Assembly (NCBI RefSeq): GCF_000372725.1
Contig: NW_005200730.1
Coordinates: 178,990 to 200,510 of the forward strand
Length of the DNA: 21,521 nt
Direction: 5' to 3'
Origin: Emiliania huxleyi CCMP1516
Taxonomy: Eukaryota; Haptophyta; Isochrysidales; Noelaerhabdaceae
Part shown: positions 7,136 through 16,689 of the stretch, one piece after another
Layout: every line of letters starts with the position of its first letter
How positions within the stretch are numbered: position 1 is the stretch's first letter
Made by a program: the position numbers and the translations under genes
Notes under the pieces: generated by a model
Seen by the model: the letters and a program-made list of their open reading frames with translations, nothing else
Databases searched by the model: none
What the model was told of the DNA's origin: nothing

Positions 7136-9682
7136 TCACTCCATGAACTTGACCTTGCCCTCCTTGAGCAGCTTGCCGATGTAGAGCTGTGGAGGGGAGG
7201 GAGGCGGGGGGGGGGGTCTCAGAGACGGGAGGCTAGCCTAGCCCCGAGGAGCAACAGAGGGGCCGCGACCAGCCCAACTCCCGGCTGGAGGTGGTGGCGT
7301 GGCCTGCTCGGAGCGAGGGTCGTGATTCGACTGCTTGAGGAGGTCCTCGATGAACCAGCCGAGGACACGCTCGTGCCTAGACTCACACCGCCCGCCGCAA
7401 GAGTGAGAGGCCCCCTCCCCGCCGCCTCTCCGTCCGGCGGGTGGCGGTGTCGCGCCACGGCTCGAAGTTCTCAAAGTAGTGCTTGGGCTGGCCCGGCTTG
7501 AAGCCGTCGAAGCCGACAAGCACGATCTGAAGAGACGGGGGAGAGGGGTGGGGGGGAGGGGGGTGACAGTGACGTCTCCTCTCCCGCACTCTCCTCTCCC
7601 AGGCTCCTCTCTCTCCACAAGGCGGCACTCATCTCGGCTGCACCTCGGCAGCATCTCGGCAGCATCTCGGCAGCATCTCGGCAGCATCTCGGCAGCATCT
7701 CGGCAGCATCTCGGCTGCATCTCGGCAGCATCTCGGCTGCATCTCGGCCCTCGCCTCCTCGACCTCGCCGGCGTCGAGGAGCTCGCAGAAGAGTCCGACC
7801 GCCGACATGCCTGTGTGCGGGAAGGTTCCCGGACCGCCTCGCGGATGGCTCGCGAGGAGCTCTCGCGGCAGAAGGGTCCGACCGGCGCCGACGCGCGCCG
7901 GTCGTGAAGTACATTCTAGGGAGTGTCTAGGAAGTGTGTAGGACGCGCGCCGGTCGTGAGGTACATTCTAGGGAGTGTCTAGGAAGTGTGTAGGACGCGC
8001 GCCGGTCGTGAAGTACATTCTAGGGAGTGTCTAGGAAGTGTCTAGGACGCGCGCCGGTCGTGAGGTACATTCTAGGGAGTGTCTAGGAAGTGTCTAGGAC
8101 GCGCGCCGGTCGTGAGGTACATTCTAGGGAGTGTCTAGGAAGTGTCTAGGACGCGCGCCGGTCGTGAGGTACATTCTAGGGAGTGTCTAGGAAGTGTCTA
8201 GGACGCGCGCCGGTCGTGAGGTACTTTCCCCTTGGGAGCGAGACGGCGGCTGAGAGCCGCTCGTTCCACGCGGGGGAAAAGAGGACGGCGGAGGCGATGT
8301 GCCTGAGCACGCCGCGCACGTCCATCGAGACGACACCGGCGGGCGGGAAGAGGCGCAGCATGAGGTGCATCGGCGCGAGCATGCAAGAGTTGGTGAGCAT
8401 CGGGAGCACCTGCGGGGGAGAGGGGGGGGGGGGGGGGCAGGCGGGGGAGGGAAAGGCCGTGCCCCAGCCCCAAAACAGCGCCAAAACAGCGCCAAAACTG
8501 GGCAGGGGAGGGCACCCGGGCCCCCTAAGGCAGGGGGGCCCCCTCTACTAAGGCAGGGGGGCCCCCTCTACTAAGGCAGGGGGGCACACTCTACTAAGGC
8601 GTGGCTCTCACCGCGACGGGCTCCGAGTCTGCTCGCACGGCCCCGCTGCCCTGCGGCTCCACGTGGGCCTGGTGCGAGGGGAGGGAGGGCAGGTGGCTGC
8701 TGGGAGAGGAGAAGGGGAAGGGGGGGAGGAGTGTGGGGAGGGGAGGGTGGCTCGAGGCGCGCGGGTGTCCTCTCCCTCCCGCTCCTCCCGCTCCTCCCGC
8801 TCCCGCGCTCTCTCGCTCGCCATGTTGCGCGACGTGAAGAGGTACGAGTTTGAAAAGTGGACGGTGGTGCGCGAGCCGCGGTGCTGCACCTGGGGCGGAG
8901 GGGGGGGGGGAGGGGGGAACTCCGGTCTGGGCTCGGGCCCATGCGTGTGCGTGTGTGGCGTGTGCGAGAGTGATGTGCCGCCCCGTGTATCTGTGTGTGC
9001 ATGTGTGGTCTGTGGTGCGTGGAGTGGGTGTGTCGGTGTGTCGGCGTGCGAGGGGCTGCGCGTGCTCGGCGCGCCATCTCGTCGCCCCCGCACCAAAAGT
9101 GGTTGAAGCGCACGACCTCGTCGAAAGTGTCGATCTTCGTCCCGACGCCGCGCACCGAAGGCCCGTTCCCCACGATGACCACTCGCTTGCCCAGCTTCGG
9201 CTTGTTTGGCCGCACCTTTCGCAGGGCTGCGACCAGGTCGACGGTCGGCTGCGCCTTGGCTTGCTGGGTGAGGGAGGCGCAGCGGCCGAGGAGGAGGGTC
9301 CCTGCGGAGCGCGGCGAGGGGTGGAGCGCCGAGAGAGAGGCTGGCGGCACCGGCGAGGCGCACATGCGAGTATGTCGAAGAAGAAGGGGAAGTCGAGCGC
9401 GTAGAGGAGGAGCGCGTGCACGTGCGGCAGTCGCATGCCGATCGCGTAGTGCGCGTACAGCGTCAGGGCGAGGAGCGGCACGCGCAGGCTGATCGACGCG
9501 GCGATGCCCGCCGGCTTGACGGGCAGGTTGTGGCAGACGATGCCGACGAACAGCGCCTGCGGAATGACGAGGTAGCACGAGAACGGGACCAGGCGGAAGA
9601 GGATCAACAGGAGCTCGGCGACGAGTATGGCGGCCTCGACAAGCACTTGGCCCCACGGCAGCTCGGTGAGCAGGAACGGCAT
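7136..9682 (-). CDS. GT29-like (sialyltransferase-type) glycosyltransferase with multi-pass N-terminus, nine exons
   Basis: Minus-strand exons are 9682-9364, 9301-9075, 8889-8821, 8668-8612, 8409-8205, 7810-7764, 7526-7456, 7376-7304 and 7186-7136. All phases close and the product is 372 residues. Exon 1 encodes three or four hydrophobic segments (VLVEAAILVAELLLILF; VPLLALTLYAHYAIGM; VHALLLYALDFPFFFDIL). Exon 2 carries a motif-L-like block: RVVIVGNGPSVRG, then IDTFDEVVRFNHF. Joined exons 5-7 give a motif-S-like block: KYLTTGARMSAVGLF, then IVLVGFDGF and KHYFENF. GT29 enzymes move sialic acid from CMP-sialic acid in the Golgi. The final HxxxxE motif is not clean (HERVLGWFIED). Donors of introns 2, 3, 7 and 8 are GC; of 1, 4, 5 and 6, GT. 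Family call good; the sugar used is unknown. Confidence 0.78.
7633..7748 (-). repeat. 11-bp tandem array in intron 6 of the GT29-like gene
   Basis: About 10.5 copies of CTCGGCAGCAT (plus-strand sense) with rare A/T changes. Because 11 is not a multiple of three, all frames stay open across it, creating spurious long reading frames. It lies between the GAG|GT donor at 7763 and the acceptor at 7527. Confidence 0.85.
7890..8224 (-). repeat. 52-bp minisatellite that includes an exon end and its splice donor
   Basis: Six full units start at 7890, 7942, 7994, 8046, 8098 and 8150, and a partial seventh at 8202-8224. The units are nearly identical, differing at a G/A and a C/G site. On the minus strand the seventh copy is the last 20 nt of GT29 exon 5 (coding YLTTGA) plus the GT donor. 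Every other copy repeats that exon end and donor, then CTAG acceptor-like triplets, inside intron 5. Confidence 0.9.
8526..8600 (-). repeat. 23-bp tandem repeat in intron 4 of the GT29-like gene
   Basis: Three units begin at 8526, 8549 and 8572 with a partial fourth at 8595. The unit is TAAGGCAGGGGGG followed by CCCCCTCTAC; the third unit has CACA in place of CCCC. It lies between the canonical GTGAGA donor at 8611 and the exon 5 acceptor. Confidence 0.85.
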
Positions 9683-9684
9683 GC

Positions 9685-9730
9685 TTGACCGGAGAGAGAG
9701 AGAGAGAGAGAGGTTGTTGTTGTTGACCGG
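9685..9730 (-). repeat. GA and TTG microsatellites in the 5' leader of the GT29-like gene
   Basis: A (GA)n run and a (GTT)n run sit directly upstream of the ATG. The 8-mer TTGACCGG occurs at both edges (9685-9692 and 9723-9730), so the pair may be a small duplication around the expanded tract. Confidence 0.7.
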
Positions 9731-10482
9731 TGGCGCGCGCCTACGACGGAGGACCGTCGATGCCGGGTGAGGGGCGAGACAGAAGTAAGCACGAACAGCG
9801 GACCGAGACCTTCACCGTTTCGACTCTCGACTGGCTCCTTGGCGACGGCGCCTGCTCACTACTCGCTTAGTGTGGGTAAACCATAAAAGAGGTTTGAATT
9901 CGTCCACGTAAGGCTTGGTGAGTGGTTGGGGTGGCCTCAGGCATCCCCAAGGGAGCCTCTGCGGTGCCACATAAGCAGCTTGGTGATTGTCGAGACTTTA
10001 AAGGATTCGTTTGAAGAAACGCAAACAGGCCAGACACTACTATGGTCACCAGTAAACCATAATTCGACTTTGAGGGATCATATCTCAAAAAGCCGGGAGA
10101 TAGCATAGCATTATTGTTGCATATTATGCCACATAAGGTCAAACTTGACCCCACAAGCATCAAGAACCCGATGCTCCGGCTCGACTGTGCCGGCACACTG
10201 CCTCCTCGTGCCAGCTGCTCGCAGGCCGTCGCGGCCCGTGGTGCACCAGAGAGAGAGGTCGACGCGTTGCCCCCGCCGGCGACCCCGCGCGGCTCAGGCC
10301 AGCCAGAAGGTGTGTGGTGACGGCGCCGTGGCAGGAGTGCGGAGAAGAGCTCGCCGAACGCGAGCAGCAGATGGCCAAAGTGTGCCAGCGCGAGAGCCTC
10401 GCGAGCGGGCGCAGAAGGAGCTCGCCGTGACACGATGCCGGGCGGTGGTGGTGCTCTGGCGGCTGTGCACAGTGGGCAAAGT

Positions 10483-10528
10483 CAGGCTGCAACAGGGCAG
10501 CACGGTGGTAGTGCCCTGCTGCAGCCTG
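10483..10528. repeat. Imperfect 17-bp hairpin inside the TIR element
   Basis: CAGGCTGCAACAGGGCA (10483-10499) pairs with TGCCCTGCTGCAGCCTG (10512-10528) at 16 of 17 positions across a 12-nt loop. Confidence 0.7.
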
Positions 10529-10750
10529 GCCTGACATGCACAGGGCGAACAGAGGCACTACTATCGTCCGGCGCTCGTCACCGAATCTGGGCCAACTTCG
10601 ACCGCCGCCACAGCTCGCCACGAGCACGCAGCGACAAAATGTTGACTGTACGGAAGTTGAGGCTGGTCGAGAGGAAGAGGCTGCCGTGCGAGCCGGCAGC
10701 AGGCTGGCTCGTCGTGGACTGCCGCGGCGACTTTTATGGGTTTCTCTGTT

Positions 10751-10774
10751 CATAGTAGCGTGCACGCTACTATG
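10751..10774. repeat. 24-bp perfect palindrome at the right end of the TIR element
   Basis: CATAGTAGCGTG is followed immediately by its reverse complement and overlaps the inner 4 bp of the right terminal repeat. It may be a transposase-binding or excision-related structure. Confidence 0.8.
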
Positions 10775-10795
10775 GTTTACCCACACTAAGCGAGT

Positions 10796-11190
10796 ACTCG
10801 AGTAAAGAATTCTACAAAGGCAAGACGCTCTCACAGCAGACTGGCACGAACTAGCACCACAAAAGGCACAGCACTTAAAGAAACCCAGCCCGCTCCTCTG
10901 GGCCCGAGCCCTCGCGACAAGACAAGCGCCGAGGGCGGCAAAGCGCGGTGTAGGGCCGACGTCGAGGACGAAGTCAAGGAACAGCGTCCGCATGCGATGC
11001 CAGCGACAACGGAAAGTAAAACAGAGTTTTACAACAAAACAGAATTTAAACAACACAACTCTTTCTCTCTCTCTCAGCAGACAGGCTCGACACAGGTGCG
11101 AACTGGCGCGGCTAGCACTATCACAGGCACACCACCCCGCCTAAGCGACTCCGCTAAGAACGGCAATGTGCACTTAGCTCCGCGTGCACA
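10796..11190 (+). other. Intergenic region with dispersed 5' motif
   Basis: Positions about 10803-10867 match 19945-20008 (see findings), centred on CAGCAGACTGGC..., and are followed by two short potential hairpins (10884-10902; GCCCTCG / CGAGGGC about 10909-10937). A CT-rich tract near 11062-11075 ends in CAG and could be an acceptor or initiator. I see no protein. Confidence 0.45.
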
Positions 11191-12416
11191 ATGCCGACAA
11201 AAAACGCCCTCTCGGACTGGAAGGAGGTGTGCGAGAAGCGCGCCGCCCGCGACAAAAACAAGTACTACACCGTCCGCGGCGGCTACCTGTCTGAGTTCTA
11301 CCCCAAGAGCGTCCCGCTCCCCGAGCCCGAGTCCCTTCCAGCTACCGACGCGATTCTCAATGGCACTTGCAAATCCACGTACCCGCGGCCGCGGGCGCTC
11401 GCTGCCATCAAGAATCACAAGGACTGGTACGCGCACCAGGAGCTCGTCAAGGCGCGGGATGTGCACGTCAAGAACAACCCATCCCTCGGAGACAGCGCCG
11501 TCAACAACCGCGAAGCCGCGCGCTTCGTCTCCGCCTCAACGCCTTTCGCCGGCAAGGCCTTCGATGTCCGTGTCGACGGTACGGACGCCACCGCCCTCTC
11601 CTCCGACACCCTCCAGGACGAGCTCCAGCGGAAGCTCGGCCTTTATGGCTCTCCGCGGCGCTTCCCACCCTACGGGTCGCGCTCGAGCGGGGCATGCCAG
11701 TCGATTTCTTCGGCGACTACCTTTACAACAAGGCCCACCACCGGCGGCCCCACGACGGCGTCCTCGCCGCTGGGCGGACGCGATGCGCGCCCCGGCCAAC
11801 GCGCCGGTCGTGCACGGCGACAAGGAGAAACCAGAGCTCACCCGGCAGTACAACGAGGGGTACAAGACTGACCTCGCAGAACCCCATGCGGGACCAGGAG
11901 GGTGCGATGACGTGAATGAAATCAAGCTCTGGACGCCCCTCCTCAAGACCTCCTCGCCGGGCGTTGGCAACGCCTCGAGTGGCGTCACGCCCGCCTCCGT
12001 TGGCCACTCCTACGCCTTCGCGGCAACACCGAAGAGAAGGCCCGCCGCCTAAACATGGGCTGCAAGGCGCGCGGGCAGCCCGGCCAACCCTTCTCCCACA
12101 AGACCGGCCACGGCTACGTCAAGGCGCGCATCGCGGTTTCTACCACGACGCGATCTTTGTCAAGCGCAACAACTTCAACCTGCTGCTCCACGAGACGTTC
12201 GGCGGCGGCTTCTCGCCCACCGCCGTTCTCAAGCTGCGCCGCCTCGCGCGCAAAGTCGCGCGCGGCAGCGTTGACCGCACGGCCTACTCGCCCGAGTACT
12301 CGCTCTCTTTTATGTCCCACCATGCAGAGCGCATCTCTCTCTCTGTTGTGCGAGGCGTGAACCGCGCCATTCGCTCTCACCTGGCAACCCTGTCTGCACG
12401 TCTCGCGCGCGCGTGA
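11191..12416 (+). pseudogene. Unrecognised protein gene with four apparent one-base losses
   Basis: One protein-like sequence runs through 1226 nt but changes frame four times, each time in the same direction. The segments are about 11191-11649 (MPTKNALSDWKEVCEK..., KLGLYG), to about 11770 (PVDFFGDYLYNKAHHRRP), to about 12024 (PELTRQYNEGYKTDL, VNEIKLWTP), to about 12134 (RRLNMGCKARGQPGQPF), then to the TGA at 12414-12416 (FYHDAIFVKRNNFNLLL, ETFGGGFSPTAVLKLRRLA). One extra base at each junction would give about 409 residues. The segments have coding-like composition and no repeats between them, so introns are unlikely. I do not recognise the family; the ETFGGGFSP...DRTAY tail faintly resembles tails of algal mobile-element ORFs. 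Sequencing error, a decayed gene or frameshifting are all possible. Confidence 0.6.
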
Positions 12417-12731
12417 ACAGGGCTCCAGGCCCCAAATGACGTGTGAGTGTTAGAGTTGTTTGATATTGCTAAAAATCTCTCTCTCTCAATGCCGAAACTT
12501 GGAGCACTTGGAGTGCAGTCATTAACCTCACATCCAGGGCCGGGGAGCTGAGAAGCGCACCCAGCGGGCCGGATGATCGGTATCGGGTTGAGGCAAGAAC
12601 AGAAATTTACAACAAAGCTCCGTCGCACAACACTGGGCACGGGCGCACTCGCAAGAAACAGAAGCCGCTCGCAGCAAAAGACGTGGCGGCGGCGAAGTAC
12701 CGGCGGCTCGGCACAGGTGGATTTACGGCCG
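12417..12731. other. Intergenic region upstream of the ShKT gene
   Basis: About 315 bp without a supported gene. It holds a CT-rich tract (12474-12487) and TTTACAACAAAG (about 12605), which resembles TTTTACAACAAAA at about 11027, upstream of the preceding gene. The reading frame of the ShKT gene is open through part of this region but the first ATG with a signal peptide is at 12732. Confidence 0.4.
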
Positions 12732-13796
12732 ATGACGCGCTCCTACCTCTTCCTGTGCGCCTCCCTGGTCCTCCGGGCGGACGCGTGGGGCTTCTGCGCG
12801 GACAACGACTCTTCTTGCGGCAACTGGGCAAAGAAGGGCGAGTGCGAGAAGGACCACGTCAAGAAGCTCTGCCCGCACAGCTGCTCGGTCTGCACGCACA
12901 CGTGCCGCGACTCGGACCCGTCGTGCAAGCAGTGGGGCGAGCTGGGCGAGTGTGAGAAGAACATGATGGCCATGTTCAAGGACTGCCCCGTCACCTGCGG
13001 TGTCTGCAAGACAAAGTGCTACGACAAGGACGTGGACTGCGGCGGATGGGTGCGCGCCCGAGCCGCGCTCGCACCCCCGAGGCCGAGCCGCCCGAGCCCG
13101 GAGCGAGGGACCGCGCGCGCTCGTGTGTGCGCAGGCGCGCGACGGCCTCTGCAAGAAGGACCCCAACCTGTTCACGACGTGCCCCGTCTCGTGCGGCACC
13201 TGCACACACCTGTGCCTCGACAAGCAGAACGACTGCCCCCAGTGGGCGTCCGAGAATCAGTGCATCGACAACCCGGCCTTCATGCTCAAGGAGTGCCCGC
13301 ACTCGTGCATGGTCTGCAATGAAATGACCCACAAGGCCGCCAAGCACCCGGTCGACATTGAGGCTAAGACGGCTGACGGCCGCAACATGGCGCCACGGGC
13401 CGCCTGCGGAGATTCGGACCGGCGCGCGCTGTCCGCCCTGCCTCGCCCGCCCTCCACCTCAGCTCGCCTCGCCTCGCCGCGCTCGCCGCGCACCGCCGCG
13501 CCTGCCCTCGACGCCGCACCGACCCCTTCCCCGCCGCGCGCAGCAAGCAGTGCCACATCTGGGGAGAGCACGAGTGCGGCTCGAACCCGTCGTCGGTGAT
13601 GAAGCTGTGCCCGGAGATGTGCGGCGTGTGCACGCTCGCTTGCGAGGACAAGTACTCCGACTGCCCCAACTGGGCACAGGACCCGACGAGCGCATGCGAC
13701 GCGAAGAAGGACTTTATGCTCCCAAACTGCCCCCAGTCCTGCGGCGTCTGCGCATCGATGCACGACTTCCAAGACAGCAGCAAGGACGAGGTGTAG
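12732..13796 (+). CDS. Secreted protein with six ShKT domains
   Basis: Exons are 12732-13049, 13135-13389 and about 13548-13796, giving about 273 residues (or two more with donor 13392 and acceptor 13543). The start is chosen because MTRSYLFLCASLVLRADAWG is a typical signal peptide. Six cysteine-rich ShKT units follow in tandem, each of the form C-x-D-x-x-x-x-C-x-x-W-x...C...C-P-x-x-C-x-x-C: FCADNDSSCGNWAKKG, TCRDSDPSCKQWGELGE, KCYDKDVDCGGW, LCLDKQNDCPQWASE, QCHIWGEHECG (short first half) and ACEDKYSDCPNWAQD. ShKT folds were named for a sea-anemone channel blocker, but in algae they are widespread extracellular or ER modules; no toxin role is implied. Intron 1 is GT-AG (85 nt), intron 2 appears GC-AG (ATG|GC). 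An acidic tail DSSKDEV ends the protein. Confidence 0.85.
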
Positions 13797-15036
13797 AGAG
13801 GCGGCCGGAGCGCGTCGGGACGCCCGCGGATCAGACGCGCGACGAGCAGGCGGAGCGCGTCCGTCGGCCAGGAAGGCAGCGATCGCACGATATCCGGTGA
13901 GCCCACTGGCTGACTCTCCGGCATGGTCCATGGTCTGTGGTCCTCGACAGGAGGATGCCTGGTACAAGCGACCTTGCTATTATGAGCGGCAGCCGAAGCT
14001 GTCACCGAATATCAGAGGGTTGGTACCTAGGGTTGGAGAGAGCGGAGAGTGAAAAACGAGACTACAGTGTGCGAGAGAGCTCGCGGGCGAGAAAAACAGT
14101 GTTGAATTATTTACCGGTATGGGAGTTTTTGGCTAATCAAACCCTAGGCCTGAACTAATCAAAAAGTGGTACGGGATACCAGTTGCCTCACGGAAATCAA
14201 AGCGAGTCGGAGTGCCTTCTTGGTGGCTCGCGCGCCTCTCTTGCCGTACGGCTCTGGGGCGCGTGACACGCGAGCCGGGAGCCGCAGATAGCCGAGAAAC
14301 GGAGCCGAGAACAGCCCACTGACTCTCTGCCGTGAACCCTATATCGCAGCGCGAGCCAGGCTCGCACGGCGAACGTGAACAGAAGGGAAACTACACAGGT
14401 GAGGGCGTTCGGATCTTTGGCAGCACGTTGAAGCAAAGCAGGTGGGGACGAGGACGCGCGTAAGGACGCGTCGCCATCTCTGCTGTGAATAGAGGGAGAG
14501 TGCTGCAGCGTTGGAACCGTAGCTCGGCGCCTCGCCCTCAGCAGAGCGGGCGAGAAAAGCTGAAGCTGTTCGCGCCACCGATTATGCAGCAGCCTGGGGC
14601 TGGAAACCCCAGTTGTGAACGAACGAGTTGACAGTCAAGCAACACCGTCCCAGCTCTCGACTGTGGCCCCGACCTTCATTCACAGGTCACAGAAAATCTC
14701 TCTCTCTCAGGCCACACAGCTCACGGGCAGATTTCATCTCCTGAGTGGTGCCCGGCGCCGAGCCTTTGGGTCGGACGTTGTTATGAGAAGTGGAAGGGTG
14801 GGAAGTAAACTGAAACCGAAGCGATCGCGCCGCTGAGCGTTCAGGTCGAGCCGCTCGGCGAGCTGAGTCATCCATCGGCGCGAAAGCTGAATCGCAAGGG
14901 AACGCGAGACACATCGTTGCGGAGAAAAATTCTTTGCTTCAGGTTGTCGCGGTCGCCCCGGGGGGGCCGCAACAAGCCCGGTGTGAATACGGTATTTTCT
15001 TCTCAATAACAAGGCTGTGAACGGGCCGCCCAGGGC
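13797..15036. other. Long intergenic region (1.24 kb)
   Basis: No supported gene on either strand; reading frames are short and lack family signals. It includes AT-rich patches near 14090-14180, a CT-rich run ending in CAG at about 14699-14710, and a 6-bp-stem hairpin (CTGGGG / CCCCAG, 14594-14612). It should include the 3' UTR of the ShKT gene and the nicastrin promoter. I found no tRNA or snRNA. Confidence 0.45.
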
Positions 15037-16618
15037 ATGTTCCAAGCGCCCATCGCGCTGCTGCTCTCGCTGCTTCTTTTCTCGACGGCGGCGGCGAAGG
15101 GCCGTGAGTCCGATCAGTTCGTCAAGTTGACCCGTGCGGACCCGTGTGTCCGGCTGCTCTCTGCCGACGGACCCTCGGGCTGCGCAACGCCCGCAGGTGG
15201 CGCAATCGCGCCACTCGTCGCCGTCGAGAGCCGCGAGGCGCTCGCGCGGGTCCTGAATGCGACCGAACCGGTCTCGGTCGCCCTATCAGCCGAGCTCTTT
15301 GAGGCCAGCGTGATGCACTCGCTGCGGCAACGTCTCGGTGGCCTGCTGCGCGGCGTGGCCGTGCTGCACTCGGACGGGATGCCGCGCGGGTGGGCGTCGC
15401 CCGAGCCCGCGAGCGAGGGCGGCGGGCCTGGGCCCGGCGGCACGGTGCTCAACCCCTCCGGGAGCGGCCTATCGCGCGACTCGTTTGACTTCGGCGTCGT
15501 CCTGCTGAGCGCCGGAGAGAGCGCCGCGCTGCTGGGCGCGGTGCGCGCTGGCGGCTCGCCGCTCCTCGAGCTCAAGTACCCGATGTTCGCGACGGGCGAC
15601 TCGCTCAGCTGCCTCGCCGAGGGGAGCTGCCTCCCTCTCGGAGGGCAGAGCGTGTGGGGCGCCCTGCCGCCACGCACCGCCGCGCAGTCGCCGCCGGCGA
15701 AGGACAAGCCAGCCGTGATGCTGACTGCGTCGCTCGACGCCGCCGCCTTCTTCCACGAGCACGCCGCGGGGGCGGAGGCGGCCGTCTCTGGCACCGTCGC
15801 CCTCCTCGCTGCGGTCGCCTCCGTCGCTCGCCTCGCCGGCAGCGCAGAGCAGCTCGAGGCGCTGCCCCGCACGCCGGCGTTCGCCCTCTTCACTGGGGAA
15901 GCGTACGGGCAGATCGGATCGCGCCGCTTCTTCGGCGACGTGGAGACGTTCCGCTGCGACAACCGGAGCCGCGAGGAGGGGGCGGCGCCGCAGAGCGCCG
16001 CGCCGCACCCGCTCGGTCCCCCTCCCTCGTGCGCTTCGCCGTACAAGCCCGACCTGCGGTTCGCTGCCCTCCGGGCGGCGGGCGGGGCGGCGGGCGGGGC
16101 GGCGGGCGGCGTGGCGGCGCTGCTCGAGCTGGGGCCGCTCGGCTCGCGCGGGGGCGGCGGGGCGGGCGGCCCGGCGCGGCTCTTCTTGCACTCTCCCGCG
16201 GCGGCGTGTGCGCCCGACCTGGAGGCCGGAGGCGGCGTCGGCGGAGCGGTGCGCGAGGCGGCGCGCGAGCGAGGGGCCCGCGTCGAGGTGAGGGAGGCGA
16301 GCAGCGCGGGCTTGCCTCCTGGCGCCGCCGCCTCCCTCGCCGCCTCCCTCGCCGCCTCCTCCGCCTCCTCCTCCGCCTCCGCCTCTGGGGCGGGCGGGAG
16401 CGGGTGCTCCTCCGCACGTGCCGTGTGAGTGTGAGAAGTGTGAGCAGCGTCTCTTCACACGTGCAGCTGTGAACAGGTGCCCCTCGCTTGGCACCTTGGC
16501 AGACTACGACGCGGAGAGGCGCGGCGGCGGACGGTGCGCCAGGGCAGACCCGTGAGCACAAGCACACTACACAACACACATCACACACATCACACACATC
16601 ACACACACAACACAGACA

Positions 16619-16689
<71 letters not shown>

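Larger units (their letters stand above)
9861..10795. mobile_element. 935-bp transposon-like element with 25-bp perfect terminal inverted repeats
   Basis: Positions 9861-9885 (ACTCGCTTAG...CCATA) are the exact reverse complement of 10771-10795. The trinucleotide ACT lies immediately outside both ends (9858-9860 and 10796-10798), consistent with a 3-bp target duplication. Three-bp duplications occur in PIF/Harbinger and CACTA superfamilies, but the ends here fit neither consensus clearly. The interior lacks any recognisable transposase, so it is probably non-autonomous. Subterminal repeats GTAAACCATA (9876, 10052) and CTACTATGGT (10037, 10768) are present, as are a 24-bp palindrome at 10751-10774 and a hairpin at 10483-10528. 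Confidence 0.75.

Noticed and set aside
7238..7914. Minus-strand frames encoding repeated AAEMLPRCC units
   Set aside because: Produced by the 11-bp array in intron 6, which leaves all frames open; the GT29 exons on either side join without it.
7890..8224. CRISPR-like regular repeats
   Set aside because: The units are contiguous, with no unique spacers, in a eukaryotic intron; it is a minisatellite.
10160..11056. 298-residue minus-strand open frame over the TIR element
   Set aside because: Cys/Ser/Arg-rich, crosses the element boundary into unrelated flank and has no recognisable domain; most likely chance.
13797..15036. A tRNA, snRNA or small gene in the largest gap
   Set aside because: I looked for cloverleaf arms, B-box-like words and conserved snRNA cores by eye and found none convincing; a dedicated RNA scan would be decisive.
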